Of a DNA stretch of 64,000 bases, positions 26,779 through 35,513 are shown one piece after another (positions within the stretch are counted from its first letter, which is position 1; each line of letters begins with the position of its first letter). Source of the DNA: an uncultured Roseibium sp. (GTDB taxonomy: Bacteria; Pseudomonadota; Alphaproteobacteria; Rhizobiales; Stappiaceae); assembly GCF_963669205.1 (NCBI RefSeq), contig NZ_OY769915.1, positions 1,214,001 through 1,278,000 on the forward strand, given 5' to 3'. A program made the position numbers and the translations under genes. The notes under the pieces were generated by a model, which was given only the letters and a program-made list of their open reading frames with translations, searched no databases and had not been told where the DNA came from.

Positions 26779-26840
26779 GAATGATCTGTTTGTTCGTGGT
26801 GGTTCGCGGAAACCTCTATCGGGAATCTGCACGGAATGCA

Positions 26841-26866
26841 AAAAGCGCCGCAATTTGCGGCGCTTT
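26841..26866 (-). terminator. Intra-operon terminator/attenuator between iron-binding protein and permease genes
   Basis: On the minus strand a stem of about 11 bp (AAAGCGCCGCA/TGCGGCGCTTT, 26842-26866) is followed by TTTTTGC. It lies directly after the binding-protein gene and before the permease start, so it probably keeps permease expression below that of the binding protein. Confidence 0.8.
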
Positions 26867-26889
26867 GAGCTTCAGCGTCCTGAACCCGG

Positions 26890-27933
26890 TCAGGTGGCAG
26901 GCCCGTTGTCGAAACCGACCTTGTCGACGATTTCGCTGGCGGTCTTGCGGTTCTTGGCGATGTCCGCAAGGGAAAGATCGTCCGGGTTCAATTCGCCCCA
27001 GCCCTGGACCCGCTCGGAAACTTCGACGCCGGGCGTGACCGGGTATTCGAAGTTGGTTTCAGCATAGATCTTCTGCGCGTTGGCGGAGGACAGGAACTCG
27101 ATCAGCTTGACCGCGTTGTCCTTGTTCGGTGCGTTTTTCGCCAGAACGATACCGGCCAGGTTGACATGCGTGCCGCGTTCGTCGGCATTCGGGAAGAGAA
27201 TGCGAACGGACTCGGCCCATTCCTTCTGTTCCGGCTCTTTGTCGTTGGTTTCCATCTTGCCCATGTAATAGGTGTTACCGATGGAAATGTCGCATTCGCC
27301 TGCATAGATCGCCTTCACCTGCGCCCGGTCGTTGCCTGCCGGCTTGCGCGCCAGGTTGTCACGGACACCGGCAAGCCATTCCTCGGTCTTCTCCGCACCA
27401 TGGTGGGCAACCATGGAGGCGATCAGGCCGATCGTGTAAACGTGCTGACCGGAGCGGGTGCAGATGCGGCCCTTCCACTTCGGATCGGCGAGTTCTTCAT
27501 AGGTGATGCTGTCCTGGTCGACCCGATCCCTGGAGGCGTAGATGATGCGCGCGCGGTTGGTCAGGCCGATCCAGTGGCCTTCCGGGTCGCGGAACTGTGC
27601 GGGGATGTTCTCATTGACCGCTTCCGAAACGACGGGCTGCGTGATGCCGAGCTGCTTGGCGCCGTCCAGGCGGCCGATGTCGACGGTCAGGAGAACGTCG
27701 GCGGGAGAGTTGTCGCCTTCGGCCGCGATCCGTTCGCCGAGACCCTTGGAAGCAAAGATCACGTTCGGCTTGATGCCGGTTTCAGCCGTAAAGGCGTCCA
27801 GCAGCGGCTGGATCAGGAAAGGCTGACGGTAGGAATAGATATTGACCTCGTCCGCGGCGCTTGCCGGCGCAGCGGCAAGGGTGACGGTGGTCATGGCCAG
27901 GACGCCGGTCAGGGCGCGAAGGGTGGAACGCAT
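26890..27933 (-). CDS. fbpA: Fe3+ ABC transporter periplasmic binding protein
   Basis: 347 residues with a signal peptide (ALTGVLAMTTVTLAAAPASA). The FbpA/FutA fold begins VNIYSYRQPFLIQPLLDAFTAETGI. The iron-binding tyrosine region GECDISIGNTYYMGKM near residue 215 has the adjacent Tyr pair typical of ferric-binding proteins. ATG 27933 follows GGGAGAG. The upstream AT-rich region carries an Irr-type box. It delivers Fe3+ to the fused permease downstream. Confidence 0.9.
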   Translation of the reverse strand: MRSTLRALTGVLAMTTVTLAAAPASAADEVNIYSYRQPFLIQPLLDAFTAETGIKPNVIFASKGLGERIAAEGDNSPADVLLTVDIGRLDGAKQLGITQPVVSEAVNENIPAQFRDPEGHWIGLTNRARIIYASRDRVDQDSITYEELADPKWKGRICTRSGQHVYTIGLIASMVAHHGAEKTEEWLAGVRDNLARKPAGNDRAQVKAIYAGECDISIGNTYYMGKMETNDKEPEQKEWAESVRILFPNADERGTHVNLAGIVLAKNAPNKDNAVKLIEFLSSANAQKIYAETNFEYPVTPGVEVSERVQGWGELNPDDLSLADIAKNRKTASEIVDKVGFDNGPAT

Positions 27934-28047
27934 AGAACTCTCCCAGAGATCCGGTTGGTATGCCGCCCCGGCTGAAGCGCCGCAGCGATTGGCGGGGAAT
28001 ATGTCTTCAGAGGGAGGATAAGTCAATAAATATAATAAAATCAATAC

Positions 28048-28064
28048 TTTAGAATGATTCAAAA
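28048..28064. promoter_or_regulatory. Candidate iron-control element (Irr/ICE-like box) upstream of fbpA
   Basis: TTTAGAATGATTCAAAA matches the inverted-repeat ICE pattern TTTAGAA-N3-TTCTAAA at 13 of 14 defined positions. It lies 115 bp upstream of the fbpA start in an unusually AT-rich stretch. Irr proteins of Hyphomicrobiales bind such boxes to activate iron uptake or repress iron use. The match is by eye. Confidence 0.6.
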
Positions 28065-28170
28065 CTAACTGGAGTTTTTGGCTCCACTATAGCGTTCAAA
28101 AGGAAAGAGAAAACAGGAGTTTATGCCTCTACTTTTAATCGGGGCCACCCGCCGGTGCATTCCTGTCGCC

Positions 28171-28192
28171 CTGTTCACGAAAACGTGAACAG
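28171..28192. repeat. Strong inverted repeat, 9-bp arms
   Basis: Arms CTGTTCACG and CGTGAACAG close an AAAA (or TTTT) loop. A second short hairpin, GGGAGA-gtg-TCTCCC, lies near 28237. Neither has a T-run on the side needed for a classical terminator. This 220-bp gap separates the pdhS stop from the fbpA promoter region and has no gene; the hairpin could be an operator or a processing site. Confidence 0.55.
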
Positions 28193-28286
28193 GTCGTCTT
28201 TTCCGTTTCATCGGAACGGGGTCCTTCGGGGAGAGTGTCTCCCGCGCCGCGGTTTGCAACCGGCGGTGCATCAGGTCCGGTGGTCT

Positions 28287-31200
28287 TTATTCAGACAGAA
28301 CCCGCTGCGTCGGGAAGATGATCTCGACAAGCGTTCCCTGGTCCGGTGTCGAATCGATATGGAAGCTTGCGCGGTTCGCTTCCACAAGCGCCTTCGTCAA
28401 CGGCAGGCCGAGACCTGTGCCGCCCCCCCGGCTGGAGGTGTGCAACTGCCGGAACGGTTCCAGGGCTGCACTGAGCTGCTTCGACGTCATGCCGGTGCCC
28501 GTGTCGCGAACCCGCAGCGCAACCTCGCCGTTGCTTTCCAGAGCCGTCGACAGGATCACCTGGCCGCCGGACTTGTTGTACTTGATGCCGTTGGACAGAA
28601 GATTCAGCACGATCTGCCGAAGTGATCTCTGGTCGGCGACGACATCCGGCACGGAATCGGGAAGGCTGGCCCGGATGATGACGCGCTCCCTGTTCGCCTG
28701 CGGCTGCATCAGCGCAACGCACTCGTTGATCACGTCGTTGGTCGAGACGGCTGTGAATTTCAGGTCAAGCTTTCCCGCCTCGATCTTGGACAGGTCGAGC
28801 AGATCGTTGACCAGGCTCATGATGTGAGAACCGGAGGTACGGATATCCTTAAGGTAGTCCTTGTACCTGTCATTGCCGATCGAACCGAACCGCTCCTCCA
28901 TCATGACTTCCGAAAAGCCGATGATCGCGTTGAGCGGTGTGCGGATCTCGTGGCTGATCTTGGCCAGGAAATCCGATTTCTGGGAACTGGCGTTCTCTGC
29001 CTGCTGTTTGGCCTGGGTCAGTTCTTCCTCGGCTGTCTTCCACTGGGTGATGTCACGCAGCACGGCACAGTACTTGGCATCGTCGTCCCGATTGGTGATG
29101 CGGCCCATGGTCATGAACAGCGGAATGAGCCCGCCGGCCGGAACCTGTCCGAGAACCTCGCGGCCGTCATTCAGGATGCTCGCGACCCCGTTGCGGGACA
29201 ATCCGTCGAGATAGTCCATGGCTGCGCGGTGGCTCTCGGGGGCCAGGTACTGGGTGAACGGTGCACCGATCATGTCGGCGCGGTTGGCGCTGAACAGGGC
29301 CTCCGCAGACCCGTTCACCTTCACGATCGTGCCATGCTGGTCGAGCACCAGCACACCATCGGTGGCGGTTTCGAGGATCGTGTCCATTTCGGCGATCCGG
29401 TCATGCGCATTGTCCAGTTCGGACCGGACCTCGGCGAAAAAGTTGGGCGACGTTGGAGCAGCGGCTCCCGGCATCTGTTTCGTCTCGCGCTTGCTGATGG
29501 AAATCATCAGGCCGCGGGTACCGTTCCACGGAACAGAATGCATATGAGCGTCCACGGTGAGCACGCCCCCGTCCGCAAGACGCATCTTCATGGCCTCGTC
29601 GACCTCGCCATCCAAGCCGACGGCGTCGGCGAATTCATCGGTATCGTCGATGAACAGCGCTTCAAGCCCGCCGGCCTCGGACAGCGCGGCAATGGATGTG
29701 TAGCCGAGCATCGAAAGAAGCGCCTTGTTGGCGTAAAGGACTTCCCGGTCGTGGACGATCGCAATCCCGATCGGCAGACGGTCGAGCAGGCTGGGATCGA
29801 TTGGTCCGGCTTCCGGCACTTCCGGCGGCAGGTCGCCGACAACATCCCCGTCTTCCGGGTCCGGGGCTTCGAAGTCCTCCAGATCACCCTCGAGACGTGC
29901 TCCGAGCGCTTCCGCGATTTTGCGGAACGCCTGGCGTTCCGGGCGCGACAGGCCGGACGTGTCGACCGGGACGACACGTGGACGCGCGGTCGCGAGGGGA
30001 ATGACTTCGCCGGTCTTGCGGGTCGGCTCAGCCTCATCCGGAGCAGCGCGTTCTGCTTCCGCGGCGCGTTCCTCGTGCTCGAAGGCGGCCGTTTCCTCGA
30101 AAAACTCGCGCTCTTCGTCGAGCGCGGGATCTTCCTCGGTCTCCGGCAGAAGGTCGGCGCTGGGCTGGTCGGTGTCGTCGGCTTCGTCGTCCGGGGGGGC
30201 TGACGGGTCCTCGCCGGTGTCTTCAAGGGCTTCTGCGTCGGACGGCTCGTCCAGCACAGCGTCCGCCGAGGGCGCCGTGTCGTCTTCTTGTTCCGCAGCC
30301 GCCGCGTTTGCCTCAACGCCCGTTTCTTCTGCATGACTGCCTTCGTCGGCGTCCGCCGCGGGATCGGCCAACGCCTCGTCCGCCGTCTTCGCGTCGTCGC
30401 CCTCATCGAACAGATCCGGCGAGCGGCGCTCCGGCGTTTTGTAGGACTTGGCAAGCGTCTTGACCGCTTTTTCGATTTCCGCCGGCTTCAGGGGAGCCGA
30501 TCCGGCTATGCCGACCGGCTCTTCGGCCTCCGTCTCGTCGGCAACGGGTTCAGGCGCGACCTCATCAGGCAGGCCGTCGTTTTGCCCTGAGACCGAGACT
30601 TCCGCGATGTAGTCTTCGTTTTCGTGGTTGAAAGCGGCCTCCGGAGACCCGGCACCGGCGTCAGCGGGCCCGGGATCGGTTTCGGCGGCGTGCGACGACT
30701 CATTCTCTTCGGTAGGCGCCGGTTCGGATGCGTCTTCAGGACCGTGTTCGACGCTCTCATCGGCAACCATTTCCGGATCGGCCGCGTCATCCTCTTCCGT
30801 CGGCACCGGCTCGTCCCCGGTGGATCCGCTGTCGTCAACCGAGAGCGGGTCCTCTTCAAGACCGGCGTCGAGAGCGGCTGCCGCGTTCCTAAGGTCTTCC
30901 GATAGACTGACCTCCTCAGCCGGTGTTTCTGCCGGGATATCGTCCTGGTCGTTGGATGCGGCGGCGGCGGTTGGTGCCTTCTTGCCCTTGAACCTTGCAA
31001 GCGACCCGACCAGTGCCGCTGCGCTGGCTCCGAGAAATGTCTTGCCTCCAAGGGAGTCCGGTTTGGCGGGTTTCAGGTCTTCCGCGCTTTGTCCGTCTTG
31101 ATCTTCATGACCCTCCCCGGAATTCTCTTCCAGGGGCCCTGCTGGCTCTTCTTCCCGATGATCTGGGGAAACTGCAGGGTCGTCATGTGAAGACGATACA

Positions 31201-33239
31201 TTATCGGCGTCGCCCGTCTCTTCCGTGTCGCCCGTCTCTACCTTGGCAGCGGGCTCTTCCGGGCCGCTCGTGTCGATTTCAGCGGCTGCATCCGCGTTTC
31301 CGGAAACATCCAGGGTTTCTTCCGGGGCAGCGTCATCCATGCCGGAGGCGACAGACGGCTCCTCTGCGACCCCGTCTTCAAGGCTGTCGTCAGCGTCCGG
31401 CGTTGCGTCGTGTTCTGCGCCTTCGGCATCCCGACTGTCTGTTTCGGGCTCGACGATTTCCCGGTGGGGTGCGTCGCGCTCCGTGTGGGCTTCTTCCCGG
31501 GTTTCGATTTCGAGTTCGGTCTCCGCCGCATGGCCGGCGTGGTCTTCTTCAACGGCCGGTTCGGTCGGGTCCGAAACGGCATCAGGCATGTCGGACGCAT
31601 CTGCGCCGTCGTCTTCGGGCTGCGGCAGATCTTCCTCGGCTGCCGTGCTTTCGGGTGTTTGCACCGGCATGGGAATGAACCCGCTCGGATCCGGCACGGC
31701 GTCGGATGTCCGGCAGACACCGAACCCCCGGTACCCTTCGAATTTCCGGTTCCGGTCGAAGGCGGGCAGGGCGGCAAGGTCGACGGGAACGCGCAGCGCC
31801 GCTCCGGTCACGGGCCAGGCGACCGTCTTGCCGCTCCATGTGTCGCGTCTGTCCAGCGCCCTTGAAATCTGGTCGCGCGGATCGAGACCGAACTCATCGG
31901 ATACTTCTTCCCAGGTGCATCCGACAATATCGGTTGCATCGGGGCCGAGCACCTCGGCAAATTCGTCTGAGAGAAAGGTGAAGCGCTGGTCAATGTCCAT
32001 TTTCCAGGCGAACCGGACCGGCCGGCGCCTTGGCTGGAAAACGAATGCCGCCTCCGACCCGTCTTCGGTCACTTCCGCTTCTGCGGACGCCGCATCTTCG
32101 GCTGATCCAGCCGCTGGCGCATCCTCGACATCCGGATTTGTCGGGTCTTCATCCGCCGCACCGTCAGCGTCTGCCTCGGGTTCGGTCGCGGTCGCCGCCT
32201 CACCATCGTCGATCGTCGCGGCGGCAGCTGTTTCGGGGGGCAAATCTTCTTCTGCCTCGTCCTCCGCAGCGGCCCCGGCCTCTGCCGTGTCGTCGGGGGC
32301 GTCTGCAGCGACGATGTTTCCGTCCGCATCGGCATCCGCGTCCGCCAGGTCTTCAACACTTTCCGTTGCGGCAAGGCTCTCTTCCCGAGGAGCAGCGTCT
32401 TCCTGCGCGCCGGCTGCAGCATCCGTTTCCTCGATCGTGTCGAATTCGTCCGCATCCCTGGGCGGTGTGTCCAATGTGGTTTCGGGGGCATCCGCTTCGG
32501 CTGCGGACGCTTCATCAGAAGCCGCAGAGGCAAGGCCGGTCGCAAGTGCCGCCGAATCCCTCAGCGTGTCATCGTCTCCCGCAGGACGACCTGTTTCGTC
32601 TTCATCGGAGTTTTCCAGCGCGTCATCGGTCAGCACATAGATGCGGGGTCCGGCCGGGATCTGAAGCATCGCGCCATCATGGGTGCGGCCATTCAGTTCA
32701 AGGTCACCGATCAGGACCTTCTGGCCCTCGGGAAGTGCGATGGTCTCCGGCGTGCCTTCCAGTTCGCCATAGGACTCCTCCGTTGCCCCTTCCGAAACGA
32801 GGAAAACGGTCGAGCCGGTCGAGCGGAGAAGTTGGGCAAAGGCGGGGATGGGTTCCCTGGTGAGCGCAAGTCCCTTGTCGCTGCACACGATCAGGGCCGC
32901 GGTCTCGCCGTTGCCCAGATCGACCCGCTTGCACTGGCAGGTGAGCAGCATGACCCTGAGGCCGCGGTAGAACCGGAGCCGGTCGATGCTGAACCGGTCG
33001 TGCAGGCCCGATGCGGCGATGCGGGCAATGTGCGGGCGCGCGGGCGAACGCTCCAGCGCGGTCAGCGCATAGACATCGGCGACGGATTGCGCTGAAAAAA
33101 ACGCGGCGCCGGCAGCGTTCGACCACAGGATCCTGGCTCCATCTGCAGACCACAGCCATGCCGCCCGCTTGTCGGCGGCAAGCTGGACCAGATCATTCAT
33201 GGCACACAGTTCCAGGAATGATTGGGTCTGATTGTCCAT
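28287..33239 (-). CDS. pdhS: PdhS-like multi-PAS cell-cycle histidine kinase with giant acidic linkers
   Basis: 1650 residues from ATG 33239 (GGAG upstream). Layout: PAS-like N-terminus 1-205; acidic Ala/Glu/Asp/Pro-rich linker about 205-395; PAS 395-520; a second acidic low-complexity segment about 520-1065 with short islands (SLGGKTFLGASAAALVG near 740, EIEKAVKTLAKSYKTPERR near 925); PAS domains near 1150 and 1290; HisKA with phospho-His H1430 in KISHEIRTPLNAIIGFSEVM; HATPase from about 1530 (NLLSNGIKYNKSGG, GGTGLGLPL). The EERFGSIGNDRYKDYL segment after the H-box identifies the PdhS/DivJ/PleC group acting on DivK. Brucella PdhS is about 1000 residues; the excess here is the acidic sequence. 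Confidence 0.88.
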   Translation of the reverse strand: MDNQTQSFLELCAMNDLVQLAADKRAAWLWSADGARILWSNAAGAAFFSAQSVADVYALTALERSPARPHIARIAASGLHDRFSIDRLRFYRGLRVMLLTCQCKRVDLGNGETAALIVCSDKGLALTREPIPAFAQLLRSTGSTVFLVSEGATEESYGELEGTPETIALPEGQKVLIGDLELNGRTHDGAMLQIPAGPRIYVLTDDALENSDEDETGRPAGDDDTLRDSAALATGLASAASDEASAAEADAPETTLDTPPRDADEFDTIEETDAAAGAQEDAAPREESLAATESVEDLADADADADGNIVAADAPDDTAEAGAAAEDEAEEDLPPETAAAATIDDGEAATATEPEADADGAADEDPTNPDVEDAPAAGSAEDAASAEAEVTEDGSEAAFVFQPRRRPVRFAWKMDIDQRFTFLSDEFAEVLGPDATDIVGCTWEEVSDEFGLDPRDQISRALDRRDTWSGKTVAWPVTGAALRVPVDLAALPAFDRNRKFEGYRGFGVCRTSDAVPDPSGFIPMPVQTPESTAAEEDLPQPEDDGADASDMPDAVSDPTEPAVEEDHAGHAAETELEIETREEAHTERDAPHREIVEPETDSRDAEGAEHDATPDADDSLEDGVAEEPSVASGMDDAAPEETLDVSGNADAAAEIDTSGPEEPAAKVETGDTEETGDADNVSSSHDDPAVSPDHREEEPAGPLEENSGEGHEDQDGQSAEDLKPAKPDSLGGKTFLGASAAALVGSLARFKGKKAPTAAAASNDQDDIPAETPAEEVSLSEDLRNAAAALDAGLEEDPLSVDDSGSTGDEPVPTEEDDAADPEMVADESVEHGPEDASEPAPTEENESSHAAETDPGPADAGAGSPEAAFNHENEDYIAEVSVSGQNDGLPDEVAPEPVADETEAEEPVGIAGSAPLKPAEIEKAVKTLAKSYKTPERRSPDLFDEGDDAKTADEALADPAADADEGSHAEETGVEANAAAAEQEDDTAPSADAVLDEPSDAEALEDTGEDPSAPPDDEADDTDQPSADLLPETEEDPALDEEREFFEETAAFEHEERAAEAERAAPDEAEPTRKTGEVIPLATARPRVVPVDTSGLSRPERQAFRKIAEALGARLEGDLEDFEAPDPEDGDVVGDLPPEVPEAGPIDPSLLDRLPIGIAIVHDREVLYANKALLSMLGYTSIAALSEAGGLEALFIDDTDEFADAVGLDGEVDEAMKMRLADGGVLTVDAHMHSVPWNGTRGLMISISKRETKQMPGAAAPTSPNFFAEVRSELDNAHDRIAEMDTILETATDGVLVLDQHGTIVKVNGSAEALFSANRADMIGAPFTQYLAPESHRAAMDYLDGLSRNGVASILNDGREVLGQVPAGGLIPLFMTMGRITNRDDDAKYCAVLRDITQWKTAEEELTQAKQQAENASSQKSDFLAKISHEIRTPLNAIIGFSEVMMEERFGSIGNDRYKDYLKDIRTSGSHIMSLVNDLLDLSKIEAGKLDLKFTAVSTNDVINECVALMQPQANRERVIIRASLPDSVPDVVADQRSLRQIVLNLLSNGIKYNKSGGQVILSTALESNGEVALRVRDTGTGMTSKQLSAALEPFRQLHTSSRGGGTGLGLPLTKALVEANRASFHIDSTPDQGTLVEIIFPTQRVLSE

Positions 33240-33495
33240 GGTGTTGCTCCGATGGTCGGCGATACCGAATTTTGGCGAGGCTGTTTCCAATTTGCCCGCG
33301 TGTGTAAACACTCTGTTAATACAAGCAAAGCTTAGCGTCGTCCATGTAAAGCAAGTTTGCTAAAGGACTTACATGAAGGCGTGGTTAATCTGTCCCCATT
33401 TGTTTGCCGGATTGCCATCTGCATGTTACGAATTTTTGGCAAGGTAATTACTGAGAAGTGGCGGACGGCCTGTCCGTCATCCGAGGAGCGCTGAC
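33240..33495. other. Divergent promoter region between pdhS and phasin 1
   Basis: 256 bp without a gene. It must carry the promoters of pdhS (minus) and the first phasin (plus). I see no clear inverted repeat or sigma-70 pair. The phasin RBS is GAGGAG at about 33483. Confidence 0.5.
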
Positions 33496-33882
33496 ATGAG
33501 CACTGACAAGACCGGTTTTGAAGTCCCCGAGCAAATGCGCGATTTCGCCGAAAAAAGCGTCGACCAGGCGCGCAAGGCATTCGACGATTTCATGGGTGCC
33601 ACGCACAAGGCCGTCACCAATGTCGAAGACAGCGCCAATGCCGTGCAGGCGGGCGCGGCCGACGTCAACAAGAAGGCGCTGACCTACGCGGAAGAGCATG
33701 TCAACGCGGCCTTCAAATTCGCGCAGGAACTGGTCAAGGCTGACAATGTCGAGGACATGATGAAGCTGCAGCAGACCTACCTGCGCGGCCAGATGGAAGC
33801 CCTTGGCGAGCAGGCGCGCGAATTCTCCAACTCCGCCTCGAAGGCCGTTCAGGACGCCGCAAAGGCCGCCCAGAAGAAATAG
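33496..33882 (+). CDS. Phasin family protein 1
   Basis: 128 residues, almost wholly helical and charged, with the phasin pattern PEQMRDFAEKSVDQARKAFDDFMGA then AFKFAQELVKADNVEDMMKLQQTYLRGQMEALGEQARE. Phasins coat polyhydroxyalkanoate granules. GAGGAG precedes the start. It is followed 360 bp downstream by a second phasin. Short low-complexity Lys/Ala tail. Granule association is from family knowledge. Confidence 0.88.
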   Translation: MSTDKTGFEVPEQMRDFAEKSVDQARKAFDDFMGATHKAVTNVEDSANAVQAGAADVNKKALTYAEEHVNAAFKFAQELVKADNVEDMMKLQQTYLRGQMEALGEQAREFSNSASKAVQDAAKAAQKK

Positions 33883-34102
33883 CCGCCCCGCGCCGGGCCG
33901 TGTCTCACGCGCGGGCTGCATGGCCTGTCACATTGTCCTGCCGGTCACATGGTTCCGGCGGACAATCGCTCCCTGGCCGGGCGCGGCGCGGTTGGCCATG
34001 CGTCTCAGGGAGCAGCGGTCAGTCCTTTCGAAGCCGGTGCGCGCCGGATCCGGTCGCCCCCAGCCTGTCAAAACTCCAGCCGGACCCAACGGAAGTTTTA
34101 TT

Positions 34103-34144
34103 GTGCACTGCAAAAAAATATTGCAATGCAGCAAAAGATGCACT
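34103..34144. promoter_or_regulatory. TGC-rich inverted repeats upstream of phasin 2 (candidate PhaR site)
   Basis: The region has nested inverted pairs: GTGCACT/GATGCAC at its ends, and CTGCA (34108-34112) with TGCAG (34127-34131) inside. It is much more AT-rich than its surroundings and lies 99 bp upstream of the phasin 2 start. PhaR repressors of PHA genes bind TGC-rich CTGC/GCAG repeats, so this is a candidate PhaR operator; no phaR gene is in the window. Confidence 0.45.
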
Positions 34145-34242
34145 ATGTAGGGTCTGCGGATGACGACAGGGTTCGCCGGCGACACGATCCGGCGGATTGA
34201 ATTTGCACCAGTGATCGCATCCGGACATAAGGAGATGAGATC

Positions 34243-34758
34243 ATGACAGAAGCAACCACGACTGCAAAAGCTGCTCCCAAGAGCCGCGCAACCAAAGCCA
34301 AGGCCGCTCCGGCTGCTGCACCGGCTTTCCCGGATTTCGAAGCTTTCGCCATGCCGAAAATGGAAGTTCCGGCTGCATTCCGCGAAGCCACCGAAAAAGG
34401 CATCGAGAGCGCACGCGAAGCATACGCAAAGGTCAAGACCGCTGCTGAAGACGCGACCGACCTGATGGAAGACACGTTCGAGACCTCCCGCCAGGGCGTT
34501 GTCGAATTCAACCACAAGGCTGTCGATGCCGCGAAGACGAATGCGGATGCGACCTTCAACTTCATCAAGGACATCATGTCCGTGAAGACCGTTGCTGAAG
34601 CTATCGAACTTCAGTCCACATTCGCACGCCAGCAGTTCGACGCTCTGAGCGCGCAGACCAAGGAAATGCAGGAACTGGCCACCAAGCTCGGCACCGACGT
34701 TTCCGCTCCGGTCAAGGAAGCCATGGAAAAATCCTTCAAGGACATCAAGGTCAACTGA
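34243..34758 (+). CDS. Phasin family protein 2
   Basis: 171 residues with a Lys/Ala/Pro-rich N-terminal tail (KAAPKSRATKAKAAPAAAPA), then amphipathic helices. The phasin core is FREATEKGIESAREAYAKVK and VKTVAEAIELQSTFARQQFDALSAQTKEMQELA. AAGGAG lies 9 nt before ATG 34243. It follows phasin 1 on the same strand but has its own AT-rich upstream region and terminator. The basic tail could bind DNA or polyphosphate; that is speculation. Confidence 0.9.
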   Translation: MTEATTTAKAAPKSRATKAKAAPAAAPAFPDFEAFAMPKMEVPAAFREATEKGIESAREAYAKVKTAAEDATDLMEDTFETSRQGVVEFNHKAVDAAKTNADATFNFIKDIMSVKTVAEAIELQSTFARQQFDALSAQTKEMQELATKLGTDVSAPVKEAMEKSFKDIKVN

Positions 34759-34796
34759 TCAGGTTGCGCCGCACATCGGATGCGGTACGCTATTCG

Positions 34797-34822
34797 GCCC
34801 GGGGTACTGCCCCGGGCTTTTG
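34797..34822 (+). terminator. Rho-independent terminator after phasin 2
   Basis: The stem GCCCGGGG/CCCCGGGC (34797-34804 with 34810-34817) has a 5-nt loop and is followed by TTTTGCTTTT. Confidence 0.85.
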
Positions 34823-34942
34823 CTTTTCAACAACCCCGTTTTTCCGAAAATTCGCGCTTGCCTGCAATGGGAAACGGAGATAGAAGACGCCCTTGCAAAT
34901 GGCGTCCCGGGCGAGTATCGTCCGCGCCAATTCAAGACCTTT

Positions 34943-35019
34943 GCAGACGTAGCTCAGTTGGTTAGAGCGTCGGATTGTGGCTCCGAAGGTCGGTGGTTCG
35001 AATCCACTCGTCTGTACCA
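34943..35019 (+). tRNA. tRNA-His (GTG anticodon), A73 and no paired G-1
   Basis: A complete cloverleaf with encoded CCA. The acceptor stem is GCAGACG/CGTCTGT, with a G1:U72 pair. The D arm is GCTC/GAGC, the anticodon arm TCGGA-TTGTGGC-TCCGA and the T arm GGTGG-TTCGAAT-CCACT. Anticodon GTG is at 34977-34979. The discriminator is A at 35016 and the base before position 1 is T. The gene therefore lacks the near-universal G-1:C73 identity pair of tRNA-His. This is the known exception in a large alphaproteobacterial clade with a matching HisRS. Confidence 0.96.
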
Positions 35020-35131
35020 TTCCCAAAATTGTCCACTGCTGTTTGACGAGACCCTGCGTGTTTGCCGTGCGGGCTGCGCACGATCTGTTGCCGCGCACCT
35101 GAGCGGGCAGAGCCCGCGCTCGGTCCCCGCC

Positions 35132-35326
35132 TCACGCCTTCCGGAAGGCGCGGAAGAACACCACGATGCCAAGGATGATGAGAAAGATGCCGGTTGCGAG
35201 AATGAAGAGTGGTGCCGCCGGGCCGTAGTCGGCCACGATGAGTTCGAACTTTTCATTGCCCATTTGCATCAGGGCAGAAGCGGCAAAAACGCAGACGATT
35301 GAAATGGCGATGTTTGACAGTCTCAT
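35132..35326 (-). CDS. Small two-helix membrane protein, unknown
   Basis: 64 residues: a hydrophobic N-terminus (SNIAISIVCVFAASALMQM), a short acidic middle, a second helix (APLFILATGIFLIILGIVVFF) and a basic C-terminus. No family is recognised. It could be a small inner-membrane protein with the N-terminus either anchored or cleaved. The RBS is weak. Confidence 0.6.
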   Translation of the reverse strand: MRLSNIAISIVCVFAASALMQMGNEKFELIVADYGPAAPLFILATGIFLIILGIVVFFRAFRKA

Positions 35327-35513
35327 GGTGAGCGAACCTGTTTGTGGATCGATGCGTTCTTCTAACAGCCAAGCGTTTGTTTCGGCTTAGTCTTCTCGTT
35401 AAAATTGCAGATATTGACAGCGGCACTGCCTGTTGCCCTGATGGGTCAAAGAGGGCTCCGTCCAAAATGGCTGTTCAGCGCAAAGCCCTCGTCGTCAATC
35501 GAGGAAAAGCCGC

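Noticed and set aside
31225..32640. Long plus-strand open frame (471 codons, Ser/Ala-rich) opposite the histidine kinase
   Set aside because: It is the antisense of the acidic low-complexity linkers, whose GC-rich Glu/Asp/Ala codons avoid stops on the other strand. It has no RBS or recognisable domain.
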